Both the position numbers and the translations under genes were made by a program. Shown one piece after another: positions 1-12,700 of a DNA stretch of 64,000 nt (position 1 is the stretch's first letter; every line of letters begins with the position of its first letter). The stretch is from Turnera subulata (lineage: Eukaryota; Streptophyta; Magnoliopsida; Malpighiales; Passifloraceae): NCBI GenBank assembly GCA_028386065.3, contig JAKUCV010002538.1:19228-83227 (forward strand), written 5' to 3'. The notes below the pieces were generated by a model. The model had not been told where the DNA came from. It ran no database searches and was given only the letters and a program-made list of their open reading frames with translations.

Positions 1-1017
1 TTATCAATCTGAGGGGTTCAGAATCAAGACAAAGACTACATTGAATCTGACAAGTGGGCTGCTGCAGGCTTTTTTGGCAATTAATCTTGAACCCAGGTAT
101 GTGCACACACAGTTGATGTCAACATCTGATTCTGCACACTTCAAATTGAGTGCAATGCAACAAAAACAAAAATAATTACGGGTCAAATATAGCAGCTAGC
201 TAGTGCTACGTACTACTAGCCTACAATCCCAAGAAGAAGAGAGCAGAGAGAAAAAGGAAAGGGCATGAGGCTTGAAAATTACTAGTACATGATACATTGG
301 TTTCTGTCTTCACCTGACCACAAGGCAGCAGATGGATAGGTTTCCTATGTTTAGTAACTCTGTGATGTGAGCCACGTACCCTTGTCTTCTAAGTTCTTCG
401 AAGTCTAACTACTGGGATAAAAACAAAACAGAAACACCACCCTTTTATATAGCCCCAATATTACACCAATTATATACCGAAACTTCTGTATAAAGAAAGG
501 TATGGTACTCCATTTGCTTCTTTGATGATGGAACTGGAAACCTAAGATATGCTCATCGGTTTACTCATAAAGAGGCCTGTATTAGTTTTACAAGGACTCT
601 TTCTTGATTGATAGTGTATCAAAATGTCGATTGAAGTTTGTAGTGGACAGAAAGAGTATAATATTAAATAGTAGATGTGACTTGTAGATTAAAAGATCCA
701 ATGTTACAATATTAATTAGTAGATATTAATTATCATAACATTTACATTTTTTTATTATACTATATATATGAAAGCAAGTAAAACCTCATGAAGACCTATA
801 GAACAGATTCATCATCCATGTGAAAAAGCTTTAACCCAAACACACAAAAGAAATAATAAAAAGACTAGCCCCTAAATGCAAATGGGACCTCCCCCCCCCC
901 CCCCCCCCCCCCCCCCCNCCTGCATCTCAAGCTCCTCCCACTCTTTTCCTCTCGCAACTTTCCACAAACACTTAACAGACTTCTAAACCCATTCGAAACG
1001 TTTCTTTCTCTGTACCA
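1..1017 (+). promoter_or_regulatory. Upstream region of the ERF003-like gene
   Basis: No gene is recognised here. The stretch is AT-rich and leads into the AP2/ERF start codon at 1018. Two TATA-like strings are visible: TTTTATATAG at 443-452, and TATATATAT at 761-769 about 250 bases before the ATG. Which one is used cannot be decided by reading. A small minus-strand frame at 4-186 has no recognisable protein features and was not annotated. Confidence 0.4.
891..920. repeat. Homopolymer C run with an ambiguous base
   Basis: There is an uninterrupted run of about 27 C from 891, an N at 918 and two more C. It lies in the presumed 5' leader, about 100 bases before the ERF003-like start codon. The N shows the assembly could not resolve the run, so its true length is uncertain. 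A C/G homopolymer this long is rare in plant DNA. Confidence 0.9.
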
Positions 1018-1819
1018 ATGGCTAGACCCCAGCAACGATACCGTGGCGTCCGACAAAGGCATTGGGGCTCCTGGGTATCTGAAATCCGCCATCCCCTATT
1101 GTAATTCCCTCTTCTTGAAACGTCTTTTTAGCTATTCTTGAGCAGTACAAAAGAAAACGTTTCGCCTTATTCTCTCTACAACTTTTGTTAATTACTAGTT
1201 TCTTCTTCTTTTAGGACATTCTCTTAACTACGTATTCAATTCCTGTTATAAATAGAAGTCTCTATATATGTGGGTTTAACTTAACATGTCAATTGAAACA
1301 TTGTTAAACTAGAAATTAATCAACGTTTTTTTTGGATACCACTGCAGGAAGACAAGGATATGGCTGGGCACATTCGAAACGGCAGAGGATGCAGCAAGAG
1401 CATATGATGAGGCAGCAAGGCTAATGTGTGGACCAAAAGCACGAACAAATTTCCCTTTCGATCCCAATGAGTCGCAATCATCTTCTTCAAAGCTACTCTC
1501 AGCTACCTTGGCAGCTAAGCTACATAAATGTCACATGGCTTCTCTTCAAGCCGCCAAGAAAAATGTGACAAAACAGCCAAATATTGAAACACAATGCATC
1601 ACATTTCAGGCGGCTAGTCATCATGGGGTCCATGGCAATGCCGGAAAGAGTACCGGTACCCAGGGGGGAAACTGGGTTAATGTTGAGCAAAATCAAGTGG
1701 GGAGTGGTGATCAGCAGCAGCAGTACTATAGGGCACTTGAGGATCACCATATTGAGCAAATGATAGAAGAGTTGCTTGACTACGGGTCCATGGAGTTGTG
1801 TTCTGTCAATTCAACCTAG
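1018..1819 (+). CDS. ERF003: AP2/ERF-domain transcription factor, ERF003-like (two exons)
   Basis: This is a nuclear DNA-binding regulator with one AP2/ERF domain. Exon 1 is 1018-1100 and encodes [19 protein letters not shown] and the following VSEIRHPL. The intron is 1101-1347 (GT..AG) and splits a leucine codon. Exon 2 is 1348-1819 and continues [20 protein letters not shown], ending at TAG 1817-1819, for 184 residues in all. The domain covers about residues 7-65, with the [15 protein letters not shown] and WLGTF blocks that contact GCC-box-type DNA in this family. The N-terminus, the intron inside the AP2 domain and the following [16 protein letters not shown] block match the ERF003 / SHINE-related group, known for cuticle and epidermis regulation. 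The C-terminus is Gln-rich and ends in an acidic stretch ([16 protein letters not shown]), a possible activation or protein-contact motif. No break is seen. Family assignment is firm; the exact orthologue is inferred from recognition. Confidence 0.93.
1101..1347 (+). other. Intron of the ERF003-like gene
   Basis: This 247-base intron has a GTAATT donor and a CACTGCAG acceptor. Joining 1100 to 1348 restores a leucine codon (TT+G) and an uninterrupted AP2 domain, which fixes both splice sites. The interior is T-rich, as plant introns are. Confidence 0.92.
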
Positions 1820-1837
1820 GGGTTTAATTTAAATTAT

Positions 1838-1843
1838 AATAAA
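1838..1843 (+). terminator. Poly(A) signal candidate of the ERF003-like gene
   Basis: AATAAA begins 19 bases after the stop codon in an AT-rich 3' flank. It fits the canonical near-upstream element, although plant poly(A) signals are loose and the real cleavage site may lie further down. Confidence 0.45.
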
Positions 1844-4800
1844 CAATATAATGTAGTGGTTATAATTTAATTACTGCTTCATATTTGACTAAGCCCAACT
1901 CAAGATCCTTCCCAATACACGTTCAACTTTTTGTTTAATATAATGCTGGTTAAATATAGTATATATATAGATCAGTGAAATCATCAAGCAACGGCAAGTA
2001 GTGGTTCTGGAATTGCATAAAGTAGTGTGAATGAATGTCAATAAAGAATGAGAACGAAGGTGCAAAACGTATGTAATGCACAAAACTCTCTGATGAAAAC
2101 AGATAAAGAAAAGGGGAAAAGATATGTTGGTGATGTGGTTTGGCATCATTTGAAAGAATATTGATTCCTTTTCTTCTCTCCCTTTCATGGTTTCATGAGG
2201 GGAAAAGAATCCAAATCCCAAAGGTTCCAAAAGTGATAAATTAGAAGTCTCAAGGCTCCTCCTTTTGAGATTTTCCTTTGCTTTTTTCAACTTTAAATGG
2301 TTATATACATATTGGAAATTTAAAGGTGAACTTTCACTAGGACTATATATAGTTTATTACGTGGTGCATTATATAGTTGCTACATCCTGGGTTGGAACTA
2401 CGTGCTACTGGCTCATTGTTCTTATAAATATTGCTTTCAACGACTCATCATGCCCATATATTCTGAGATGATAATGAAGATCTTCTGCATAATATAGCAC
2501 TCCACAATTTAGGCCTGGTGAGCTGGTTAGTGATAATTAAGAGGCTTAGCTTGTTCTTTCTTTTCTTTTTTTTTCTTTTCCACAATCTACATATATATAC
2601 TTGCTTTTGTGTAAGTTGATCTGCAGAGACTTGACAGATATCCTATTCTTCCATGGCTTAGATCCTTTAATTTCTCTAAAAGCATCACTTTTTGACCAAG
2701 CACAAGCATTATCACTTGCTCAAAGCCTGAAACAAGTGAATAAAACAAATAAATCCATAAAATATACACCCATCAGATAAGACAAGAAACATAGCAAATT
2801 TGAGACTTTTCAGGATTCTGTATATATTTATGCATACATGTACATTTTGGTTTAGCAATATCTTCAAGAGTGCTGCTGAATGCAAATCCAGTATATCTAA
2901 ATTCAATCCTTATGGTGCTGCAAAATTGCAAATCCAGAAGTTTTTAGTGATCGTTCATCAAGTACAGCTTTTTTATTTTAGGAATGAATATCTGCACTGA
3001 CTAGCTACCATCCCCATCAGGAAAATAAATACACTTTGTCTCTAACTTTCAAAAGTCTATGATTCGTAAGAATTTTTGTAGTGCATGCAATGAGAATTTA
3101 TGGATTTCTTCTTCTTTTCTTTTTGTGCTTTTTGGAGAAAGGAAAGTATCAATACATTTTTTTTTTTTCTGGTCTGGGGGGTGTATCAATTCAGGATTGT
3201 AAACTTCTAGCTGTTGCAAATACATTACCATGGGCCTACATGTGAGACTTAACTGGAGCCGTTAATTAGCAATTACTATCTCTGGGCTTGGGTAACAAAA
3301 AAGATTGCTTATCTTTTCTACGTTGAAAATGAATCATACCCATTCTGCATATGGGGTAATTATAGAGTACTACAACTAATTAATCCAGGTGATTTATAAT
3401 TATAGACAAGTATAAAATTATTTGTGCTCTCTCATCACTCAATAACTTTTACCAAAAGGGATGTGTAAACGCATAAATTAAAAGCTATTGCATATTATTG
3501 CTCAGAGAAAACAGAAGAAATTTTCATCCTTTTCTTTTTCATAACTATTTTGCATATAATTAATAGATTTTTATGCATCTTTAAAAACCCCATAACTTGT
3601 CTTGCTCTTACTGTCTTAATCTGTTCACCGACTGAACCTCTATCTAAATTGTGTCCACCCATGGGGATCATGGACATGCCATATGACTTGCATGTGGTGT
3701 ATCCTGTGGCTAACACATGATAAATCATGTGGACGCCATGCATTGGCTCCTCCATATAGTTAAAACATGCACATTTGTTTTTTTGTCATTGAATTGAAGA
3801 TCTTTCAAGTATATATAATATACCCCTCTTTTAGAAATGGTGAAATATGTCTTTTCTCTCCCTTTTTTTTCTTGTTTGAAACTAATTTTGACAGATGAAG
3901 TCTTTTAGAAACCTTGAGATATGTATTTTACCATATCTCTCAATTAACACTTCTCAGTTTCTGCCTCTCAAAAAGGAAAAACGTTTTGCATATGTACAAA
4001 GGTACAGTAACCTTTATCATGTTCATTTTCTTGTTATTTTAACTTCTCCATGAAGGGTTTTGTACACCATCCTAATTATGTGAATTTGCCCATATATATG
4101 GTTCTATTATCTCAAATTAAATAAATAACGATTCCAACCAAAAGCTTAAGTTGGTGGGTAAAATTAAAGAATAATTTTGTATCTAATATTTATTAACTAA
4201 CTTTTACTTTTTAACTGAAACAGTAACACTGCCTGAAAACAATAGGTAGTAGAATGACTGCATGCTAGGCTAGCTACAGGTTTTTTCCTCACAGTCTCGC
4301 TTACTTTTGTTTATGCTCGTACTTAATGTGTTAATTTGCTTAAACCTTTCAACTAATGGCGGGGTCCATTATTCTTCTAATCTAACCCCACGCTTCATGA
4401 TTAATAATCATCTACATGGGAATTTATTTAATTTGTTGCCTTACGTACACTGGCATCATCAAAACATGTATATTTTCATCCTTAATTTCTATACTCAATT
4501 GTTGAATCCGTGGTTGATTTCATCCTTGGGTTCTTTACAACTAAAGAAATTTATTTTTTTTGGTGGAAAAAAGTTTAGGTTAAGGGGAGACTCCCCCGAT
4601 CCAGGGCAAATTATCGAATTCAGCGACTCCACGAGCGCTAACAGCCGTATTTACAGATTACCCAAAAAAATTTTACTTTTTTGAGTTCTCTAGTATTAAT
4701 ATGATAATTAATCACTCAACCAATAGACGACGTACGGGTCTCCAGAATTGATGGTTTTCTTGTTCCCTAATTTGACAGAGACAGCCACTACTTACTCATC

Positions 4801-4857
4801 CAAGTATCCATGGAATCAAATTAATTAAACTTTCGCATGAAAATACAATGACAAATT
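1844..4857. other. AT-rich intergenic DNA, no gene recognised
   Basis: Several open frames of 60-133 codons occur on both strands. None shows a recognisable domain, consistent codon bias or a neighbour relationship. Poly-T and poly-A runs are common. I see no RNA gene or clear repeat boundary. Confidence 0.5.
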
Positions 4858-5772
4858 CAGTGGCGGATTCAGAAATAATTTTCAGTGTAGGCAAAAAAAA
4901 ATAATCATTCAAAGTACAAAACACATAAAAATTGTACTATAAAATATTAAATTCACATTGTTAATCCTTCAATCAACTAAGAAAAGAAAGAAAGCAGTAA
5001 AATATATATTATTGTTAAAATATAAGTTTTTGAACTGAACTATAGATTAAATATGCATAAGTATAGATATTAGTTATATTTAATAATATTTAGCTTAAAT
5101 AATTAGTCTTAATTATTTACAAGCCCACCTGACCAAAATACCTGAGTCCACCTTTTTTGTCCCCGAAAAGAAAAAAAAAATGGTAGACTAGTGCAAACTA
5201 AAAGGATAAGTTAAATCATTGTCCAAGATGAGTTATGATAGGAGTAAATTCTTATCAGGTATCAAAGAAAGATTGATTAGTATTAGGAAGAGACTAAAAT
5301 TATACAAAACCATAGCACATTTATCGACAACAACTAGACATTTGAAACTTAAAATTGAGTATTTCGCAAATAAATTTACATACTGGGATTTAGAAAGCCA
5401 AATTAACCAGAACTAAACTAAAACTAATAAACTAAAGAGAATGATAAATTTAAATCTACAAAGTCGGAAAGATTGAAACTTGGGATAGAGCGAAAAAAAC
5501 TTTTAAAAAAATGAAGATAGAATTGTCAAGCGAGAAGAGCCACCAAATAAGACATACTAGATTTATAGGTTTCGTAGCCGACTTATTTGTTTCAAATAGA
5601 CTATTAAATTTTGGGCTATAATATAGGAGGATAAATTGTTTTGAAAGAATTTTAGTGTAGGCAAAATATGTCAATTGGATTTATTGGCTAGAAACAATAC
5701 AGGTAAATTAATTGTTTTTGGATACCAGTGTAGTCACCTGCCTACGGTGACTACACTGTGTTTCCGCCCCTG
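4858..5772. mobile_element. Small DNA-transposon-like repeat (non-autonomous, hAT-like ends)
   Basis: The left end reads CAGTGGCGGATTC and the right end, reverse-complemented, reads CAGGGGCGGAAAC. They are inverted termini about 10-12 bases long with one mismatch in the first ten. The 915-base interior is AT-rich and carries no transposase. The motif (C/T)AGTGTAGGCAAAA occurs near both ends, at 4883 and 5652. A perfect 13-bp hairpin stem lies at 5726-5758 beside the right terminus. CAG-initial termini recall hAT elements. The flanks share only AATT, not a clear 8-bp target duplication, so the class is tentative. Confidence 0.5.
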
Positions 5773-7664
5773 AATTAACAATATAAGTAAAATAATACTG
5801 CATAAACTGAAAATATTTTTATTTTTCTAAACAATACTACTAGAAAATAACTAGACAAAAAAGGTAGTCAACAATTGAATCATAGCACATAGAATATTGT
5901 GTCCAAATAATGGAGGAAAGACAATCATGCATGTGGCTTCTTGTCTGCCTGATAAGCCCCTTATTAATGGTGTGGTGTCTACTTCAATTTCATCTTAAAA
6001 TTTGGATCGCTTTTTAAAATTGGATTCAGATACCTGATATTGAGCGACTAATGCAAAGACTAAAGACTCTTTAATAATTTAGGGTTAATTAATCTCCATA
6101 TCCCATTTAATTTTTGGATCATATTTTCTTTTACATTTCGTATTCTTTTTTTTAAAAAAATTGAATGAATCTTTGATAGTTAGATTATAATCACATATAG
6201 AGACAAGCAAATGGTTTCCATGCCTAGGCACCATATTTGGCATTCTTTTTCTTCTTCTTCTCCATCCCTCTTCACATGCAAAACCATGTTTTCCAAAATA
6301 ATGTGCTCTATATTGGCATGTGCATGTTGGAATTGCACATGATTTTAGCTAATAAAGATAAGCCCTTTTGCAAATTTGTAGGTTACACAGACAAGGATAT
6401 GTGGTACCCATTTCTCCCTTATTTCTGGCTCTTTCACATAGAGATAACCTCCACCATGTCTTCTTTTGCAACATTGGACATGTTTATTGGCAAACTGCAT
6501 GCACTTTGGTATATATGTATAGGAGAATTTCTCCTCTTTCTCCTGGTCTGGTCCAGTCAATTGATGTATTCTTTTTGTCTGCCTCCAATTCTTCATATGG
6601 GCAACTTATATGATTATTTTAGTAGTGCCTTCAGGTGAAGCATGCACATGGTTTTCTGGCCTTTTAAGCCTTTAGCTCCCTTTAATTAATTTGTTTCTAT
6701 TCTTGGTTGAAAGGCTCCATTTTATTACATTGACCAGCTAGGAGACAAGAAGAAGGCCACGCTTCCTTGTTTTCCTTGTTGATCTATTATTAGTCTTTCC
6801 ATTTTTGTTGATTTAAATTCATTGACTTCATGTGCCTTTGCCTTTATATGTCCAAGGAAAAAATATATTATTTACTGTATGATAAAATTGAGATTAATCT
6901 TCGTCACTGCTTATATATATATATATACATTGTTCTTGGACTCTTCGTTAATCATATTGGTGGCTAAACAGGAAAGCAAAACATTTGACCCAGCCCAATT
7001 TTCTTTTTTTTAATTTCTTGGGCCGGCTCGTAAAATTTGAAGGACCCAAAATAATTGGACACTTCAAATCTATTTCTTCTCATTAAGACAAAAAAAAAAA
7101 AAATCTATTTCTGGAGAACTCCCATAAATAAACAATTAATATGGGGGATTGGAATACAATCAAGGATTGGGAAATTCAAAGAGCAATCACTATGTGATAA
7201 TACTCCATAGAGTTAACCAGACAACAAAATTCGTATATTACCAGCTTCTAGTAAAAGGGAGCCCATGGTATTCTATGTGCTAATTATAGATTTAGAGTCG
7301 AGCAAAGATGGGTTGAATTCATGGATGGGTTGCAAAGATTACAGATAAAAAAATTAGAGAAACAATGACGCTTAGCTGAAACCAAAGAAAAACAGTACTA
7401 CCATATGTTTGACTCCGAAAATTGTAAAATCAAATAACTTGTTTCATTTTAGACCTCGCATTGGCAATTCTGGATGATTCTGTTTCTGTGTCATGTATAT
7501 ATCATTTTCAAGATAAACTTCCAAACATTTTTGAGTTCCATTATTCTCTACACGCAATGGCAATCACGAACCGTGGTAATTTTGGGCCCTTTGGATTGAT
7601 TGTCAACTGCTTGATGGCCGTTCAAGTTTTCTTTAGATTCTGGGTGTGATGCATGCAGCGCATT
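5773..7664. other. Intergenic DNA, no gene recognised
   Basis: The stretch is AT-rich with a short TA microsatellite near 6911-6926 and T-rich and A-rich runs. Frames near 6237-6638 read as low-complexity or hydrophobic noise without a domain. No tRNA, rRNA or repeat terminus is recognised. Confidence 0.45.
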
Positions 7665-8264
7665 AACTAGGCTAGTGCGATTTGGAGGATTCTATTCTGT
7701 AGAATATATAAAATTACTCAAACACATAAATCTTTATTATTTGATTGCAAACTCTCACAAATAATAAATTAGGCGACACCGCGGTGTCCTTCACGGTAGC
7801 CACACTCACAACTCTTGATTTGCTACATATAATAATAATAATAAACCCTAACATACTTTTTTATAAAGACTCTGACTTAAAGGACAAGACATGACTCTTA
7901 AACCAAATTGGACTTAGACTCTTAAAACCTAATTACATAAAACCTTTTAAACCCAATTAAATTATGCTTAGATTAATACACAACAATGTCTTCTTTAAAC
8001 TAAGCTTATAAGTAAAAAAATGACTCTACCCAATGCCATCAATTGCAAGTACCTCCAATGCCATTGTTGTTGCAGTGACTAACTCGAACTTTGCTTCGAA
8101 CAGTAATATTTTCCTTGAGTCGAACCAAACCTTTAACTTCACTTCTTTTCCATGTTGCATGCCATTCTTGAAGTGACTGTTCTATATTCCATCTTGCTTG
8201 CCAAAGAATTCTTGTATTGTTTTTCATCCTTTGTTATTTCCAAGAACACTTGTAACAAAGTTGC

Positions 8265-8582
8265 TTATATCCTTGGTTGAGAAAAATTGATCAACACCAA
8301 TAAAATCAATTTTCTCACCATAGATAAAATTAATTTCTTCAACTTCCTTCCTTCCAATCTCTTTTGACCTTCTCTCCTCTTCTTTTCTTGTTCAACTTTT
8401 GTCAATCTGTCTCCCTTGAATAAAGAATCATCTGCAAAAACCTTCTCTTTCACTAGTTCAGCTACATGTTCGCCTTCATTTTCTCCCTGGCAAGAAAAAT
8501 TATTTTCTTGAACCACCAACTCTTCCTTTGCCTCCCTCTGAGAAAATAATTCTTCCATCTTAATTTTCGCAACCTGTAACAC
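8265..8582 (-). pseudogene. Lys/Glu-rich ORF remnant of the gag-only element
   Basis: These 105 codons are rich in Lys, Glu and Val, with VQENNFSCQGENEGEHV and EQEKKRREGQKRLEGRK. A diverged plus-strand relative lies at 13690-14039 and shares EELMVKENNFSF and EVEQEEERKPK. That shows it belongs to the element rather than being chance. The function is not recognised. Confidence 0.5.
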
Positions 8583-8803
8583 TCACCATGAAACTTGGAA
8601 TCTTGACTATAATCCGGTAGTGACAAATTTTCGACCTCAATTCATCCGAGTCTTAGCTTCATTAGCGAATCTGTCTTCCATATCGCAACTAGTCAATGTC
8701 TCTGAATCACAAGAACTATCAACTCCACTCTCCACAAACTTAGCATCTACTTGACTGTCATTGCCTTTGTTGTCACACCGTTGTTGTTCACTTGCCATTG
8801 TCG

Positions 8804-9376
8804 TCACACCGTTGTCGTCACAATCAATTTAACTTTTAACACATCAATCGCTAAACTCTTGAGATCTTGGAATTCTTCAATAGCTTTCACCTTGCAATCA
8901 AAACTAGACGGTGGTAGGCTTCGAAGAATTTTCTTTACAACCTGAAAATATGTAATCTTCTCACTATTAGCTCTTAAAGTGTTGACTAATTTCTGTATCT
9001 GACAGAAATAATCATCAATTGTTTCATCCTCTCCCATGTGGAGAAGCTCAAACTCTTTTCTCAACTCTTGAGAACTAACTTTTTTCGCATCCTCTGAGCC
9101 ACCATAAGTTTTCAGCAAAGCATCCCAATATTCTTTCGCCATTTGAGCATGTCTATATTTTTGAGAAACTTGAACTTCTACTTGTAGTTTGAGATAGTGC
9201 AGTGCTTCATCATTCTTCTCCACTTCTTCTTGTGTATGATTCTGAATCCCATTCTGAATAACATCCCATACTTTAACGTGTTTGAGGAAAGTCCTCATCT
9301 GCCTCCACCATATCTCAAAATAAGCTTTATCATTAAATTTAAAAACAAGACACTCCTCATATTGTGTACCCATCAC
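8804..9376 (-). pseudogene. Copia-type Gag (DUF4219/UBN2-like), partial
   Basis: This 190-codon frame starts MMGTQYEECLVFKF and contains the FNDKAYFEIWWRQMRTFLK block typical of the N-terminal DUF4219-like region of Copia Gag. The UBN2-like part follows: WDALLKTYGG, LRKEFELLHMGEDETIDDY and ILRSLPPSSFD. Gag forms the cytoplasmic virus-like particle in these elements. The frame ends shortly after LKSLAIDVLK, and in-frame stops follow where the family would continue toward a zinc knuckle. None is visible. No pol follows. Confidence 0.75.
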
Positions 9377-9735
9377 ACAAATAAACTGTAAAAGTTAACC
9401 TTTTATGTCCTGCTGGCCGAAGCATGCACCAAAATTTACAAAACCAAGCAAAAAATAATCTACCGATTTTGTTGCAGGTAAAACAATTTTTCACTTTATT
9501 TAAAAATTTGATGCAAACCAAGTAAAGAGCTTTTCGTCCAACAGAAATAATAACTCACCACTGCAATTTGGTTCTTGATACTTTGCCACCTAGCGCGCTG
9601 GTATCACTCCACGCGCAAAGAAAAAAACAATTTGATGGTAACAATTGTTTTTTCTTTCAGCCACAGTGCACACCAAAATAATCAACCTTACCCTACTTTT
9701 TCTTGCCGTGTGAACAAAATTCTTCAATTCTCTCT

Positions 9736-12700
9736 TCTCAAGAGGTGAAGGAAAGGTTGGATAGGGCTGTTGCTACGACATAATGGATAGAACTTTTTCA
9801 GGACTACCAAGTCATACATGATATTCCTGTGGGATCGGATCATTGTGCCCTTATTCTGCACCTGCAGAAAGTTGTGAAGCCGTATAAGGTTCCCTTCAGA
9901 TTGGATTTACGGTGGTTGGACTGTGCTGGCAGCAAGGATGTGGTGATAAAAGCGTGGAATACTTTCTTTCGGGGCTCAAGGATGTTCAGGTTATTGAGGA
10001 GTTTGTCTAAATGTAGGGATGATTTGAGGGCTTGGAGTAGAAGCTTGTTTCGTAACTCCAGTCATGAAATCAAGGAATGTTTAGTAGAGTTGGCCAATTT
10101 GCAGCAATTACAGAATTCAAGGGAGAATGCAGAAAGGAGAAGATGAGTAGAAGATAGACTTGAGATCCTGTGGGATGATGAAGAAAAATACTGGATGCAA
10201 CGGTCAAGAATTAATTGGTTGAAAGCTGGGGATCGTAATTCTAGGTTTTTCCACGCAACTACAATCCAGAGGCGGCAGAGGAATCTTATTGTTGGATTGA
10301 AAGATGAAAATGGGGATTGGGTGGATGATCAAATAAGGCTAAAATCCTTGGTGCAATCGCATTTTATGCGCCTATACTCTGCCCAGGACACTGTTCTCAT
10401 TCTCCACATAATGGATTGCATAGAGCCGGTAGTCACTGATCACATGAATCAGATGCTAACAAGGGAGGTGAGTTATGAGGAGATTTGTCAATCAGCCTTT
10501 GAATTAGGTTCCATTAAAGCGCCGGGACCAGATGGCTTTCATGGAGCCTTTTATCATAAGCATTGGGATTTGGTGAAGAAGAGAGTGGTGGCGGCTGTTC
10601 AAAGCTTTTTCAGTTCTGGTTTGCTACTAAGGGGACTAAACCAAACATACATCACCTTAATCCCTAAAACTGCCTCCCCGCAAGAGCCAAATCAATTGCG
10701 ATCGATTGGTTTGTGCAATTTCTCGTATAAGATTATATCGAAAATTATTGCTAATCGGTTGAAACCTTTTATGAGTTCCTTGGTAACCCAATTCCAGTCG
10801 GCCTTTATCCCTAATCGACAGATCCAAGATAATATTTTGGTGGCACATGAAGCCTTTCAGGCCCTCAGAACAAGAGCAAATCGAAAGCAAGGGTATATGG
10901 CCATCAAACTAGATATGGCCAAAGCATATGATAGAGTGGATTGGGGATTTTTAGAAGCTGTACTCTTGAGGATGGGCTTTCATCAAACCTGGATTGGATG
11001 GGTTATGCAATGTGTCTCAACCACATCCTTCTCGATTTTATTTAATGGGGAAAGGCTACCAAGATTCAATCCGACAAGGGGTATTAGGCAAGGGGATCCT
11101 TTATCTCCTTACCTTTTCATTTTGATCTCTAATGTGCTGTCTCTCATGTTGATCAAAGGGGAGGCTAATGGGTTGTTTGCTGGTTTCAGAATCACTAGGA
11201 GGTGTCCTCCGGTGTCGCATCTATTGTTTGCAGATGATGCGTTGCTGTTTTGTAGGGCTACAATGGAGGATGCGAAGGTAATCAAGGATATATTACAGAT
11301 TTACTGTAGCACTTCTGGCCAACTGGTCAATAATCAGAAATCGGGGATTTTCTTTGCTAAGGGTATGGAGGGGCAGACTAGAGCAGAGATTATGGATGTG
11401 CTTGGAATGCCAGCCTACTCGGACCGTGAGAAGTATTTAGGGCTGCTGAGTATACTAGGAAGATCAAAATCTGAAGCACTTTCCTATATTAGACAGAAGG
11501 TGAGGGCTAAGTTGGCTGGATGGAAGAAGCAGTGTTTAACTAAGGCAAGAAGGGAAGTGCTTATTAAATCTGTAGCTGCAGCTATCCCTACATATTGTAT
11601 GCAGTGCTTTAAACTTCCTGCTAATCTGTGTGTCAAGATATGTTGAGATGTTAGAGGTTTCTGGTGGGGACAACAAGAAGAAGGGAGGAAGTTAAGTTGG
11701 ATCAAATAGGAGCTATTAGTTCAGCCAAAATCTAAAGGTGGTTTGGGGTTCAGGGATCCTGTTCTGTTTAATAAGGCATTGCTTGCGAAAACTGCTTGGA
11801 GGATTCACAAGAATCCAGAGGCTCTATGGGTGCAGATATTAAAGGGTGTCTATTTCTCCAAAACGGGATTCCTGGAGGCAAAGAAGGGGTGTAGACCTTC
11901 ATGGGCATGGTCTAGTATTTTGGAGGGAAGGGATTTGCTTATGGAGGGTCTCAGGTGGAAGATTGGTAATGGTGCAGGGGTTGATATATGGAGTGATCGT
12001 TGGGTTCCTTGTGCACCGGGGTTCAGAATCACTACTCCGCGGGATCAAAATGCCAATATCACACGAGTTGCTGAACTTATTAATCCTTTAACCAGGTTAT
12101 GGAATGTTTCACTTATTTCTTCCATCTTTAATGATTTTGATCGTTGCAATATTTTAAAAATTCCTATTCCTAGGTTCTTTAAATTTGATGAACTAACCTG
12201 ACACTATACTAAAAATGGTGATTACAGCGTAAAGTCGGTTTACAACTTGATAGCTAGTAATAGGAACACTTTGTCCCTTTCATTACCTTCAACCTCTGCT
12301 CAAGGCTCTATGACTAATCATTCTTGGAATTTTGTTTGGAGTGTTAAGGCTTGTCCCCGAGTACAACATTTTCTTTGGAGATCATGTCATAATTCACTCT
12401 CAACTAGGGTCAATTTAGTCAGGCGACATATGCAAGTTTCTCCTCTTTGTCCTAGGTGTGAAGGCGAGGACGAATCGCTGGAGCATATTATGTTTCGCTG
12501 CAGGTTTGCCCAGTTGTCGTGGTTTGTGTCAAAATTTGGGTACAAACCTGATATAAATGGGACAGTGACTTTTCAACAATGGTGGAGAAACATCTTCTCA
12601 CATTTTGGCAGCATGCAGGATGGTAGGATTGTTTCTCACATTGCATACCTATGTTGGTTGATATGGAAAGCAAGAAACTCTTTTGTGTTTGAGCAGGTGT

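Larger units (their letters stand above)
7665..9480 (-). mobile_element. Copia-derived gag-only retroelement (decayed)
   Basis: Read on the minus strand, a Copia-type gag (8804-9376) is followed by an acidic/basic low-complexity ORF remnant (8265-8582). After that comes a 3' end that parallels the element at 13610-14590. Shared landmarks are the ACTGTTCGAAGCAAAGTTCG stretch, an AAGCTTAGTTTAA box before the LTR-like segment, and a TTTAAGTCAGAGTCTTTATA segment inside it. No protease, integrase or RT is visible, so this looks like a TR-GAG type non-autonomous element. The outer ends are approximate and no target duplication was found. Confidence 0.6.

Noticed and set aside
4307..4684. 125-codon frame in the intergenic region
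   Set aside because: No domain and no support from codon use; probably chance in a T-rich stretch.
6237..6638. 133-codon frame with poly-Phe start
   Set aside because: No homology recognised, low-complexity start, an equally long frame on the other strand and no promoter or splice context.
9830..10146. Separate small gene before the LINE reverse transcriptase
   Set aside because: It is in the same frame as ORF2 and carries the endonuclease SDH motif; only a premature stop separates it.
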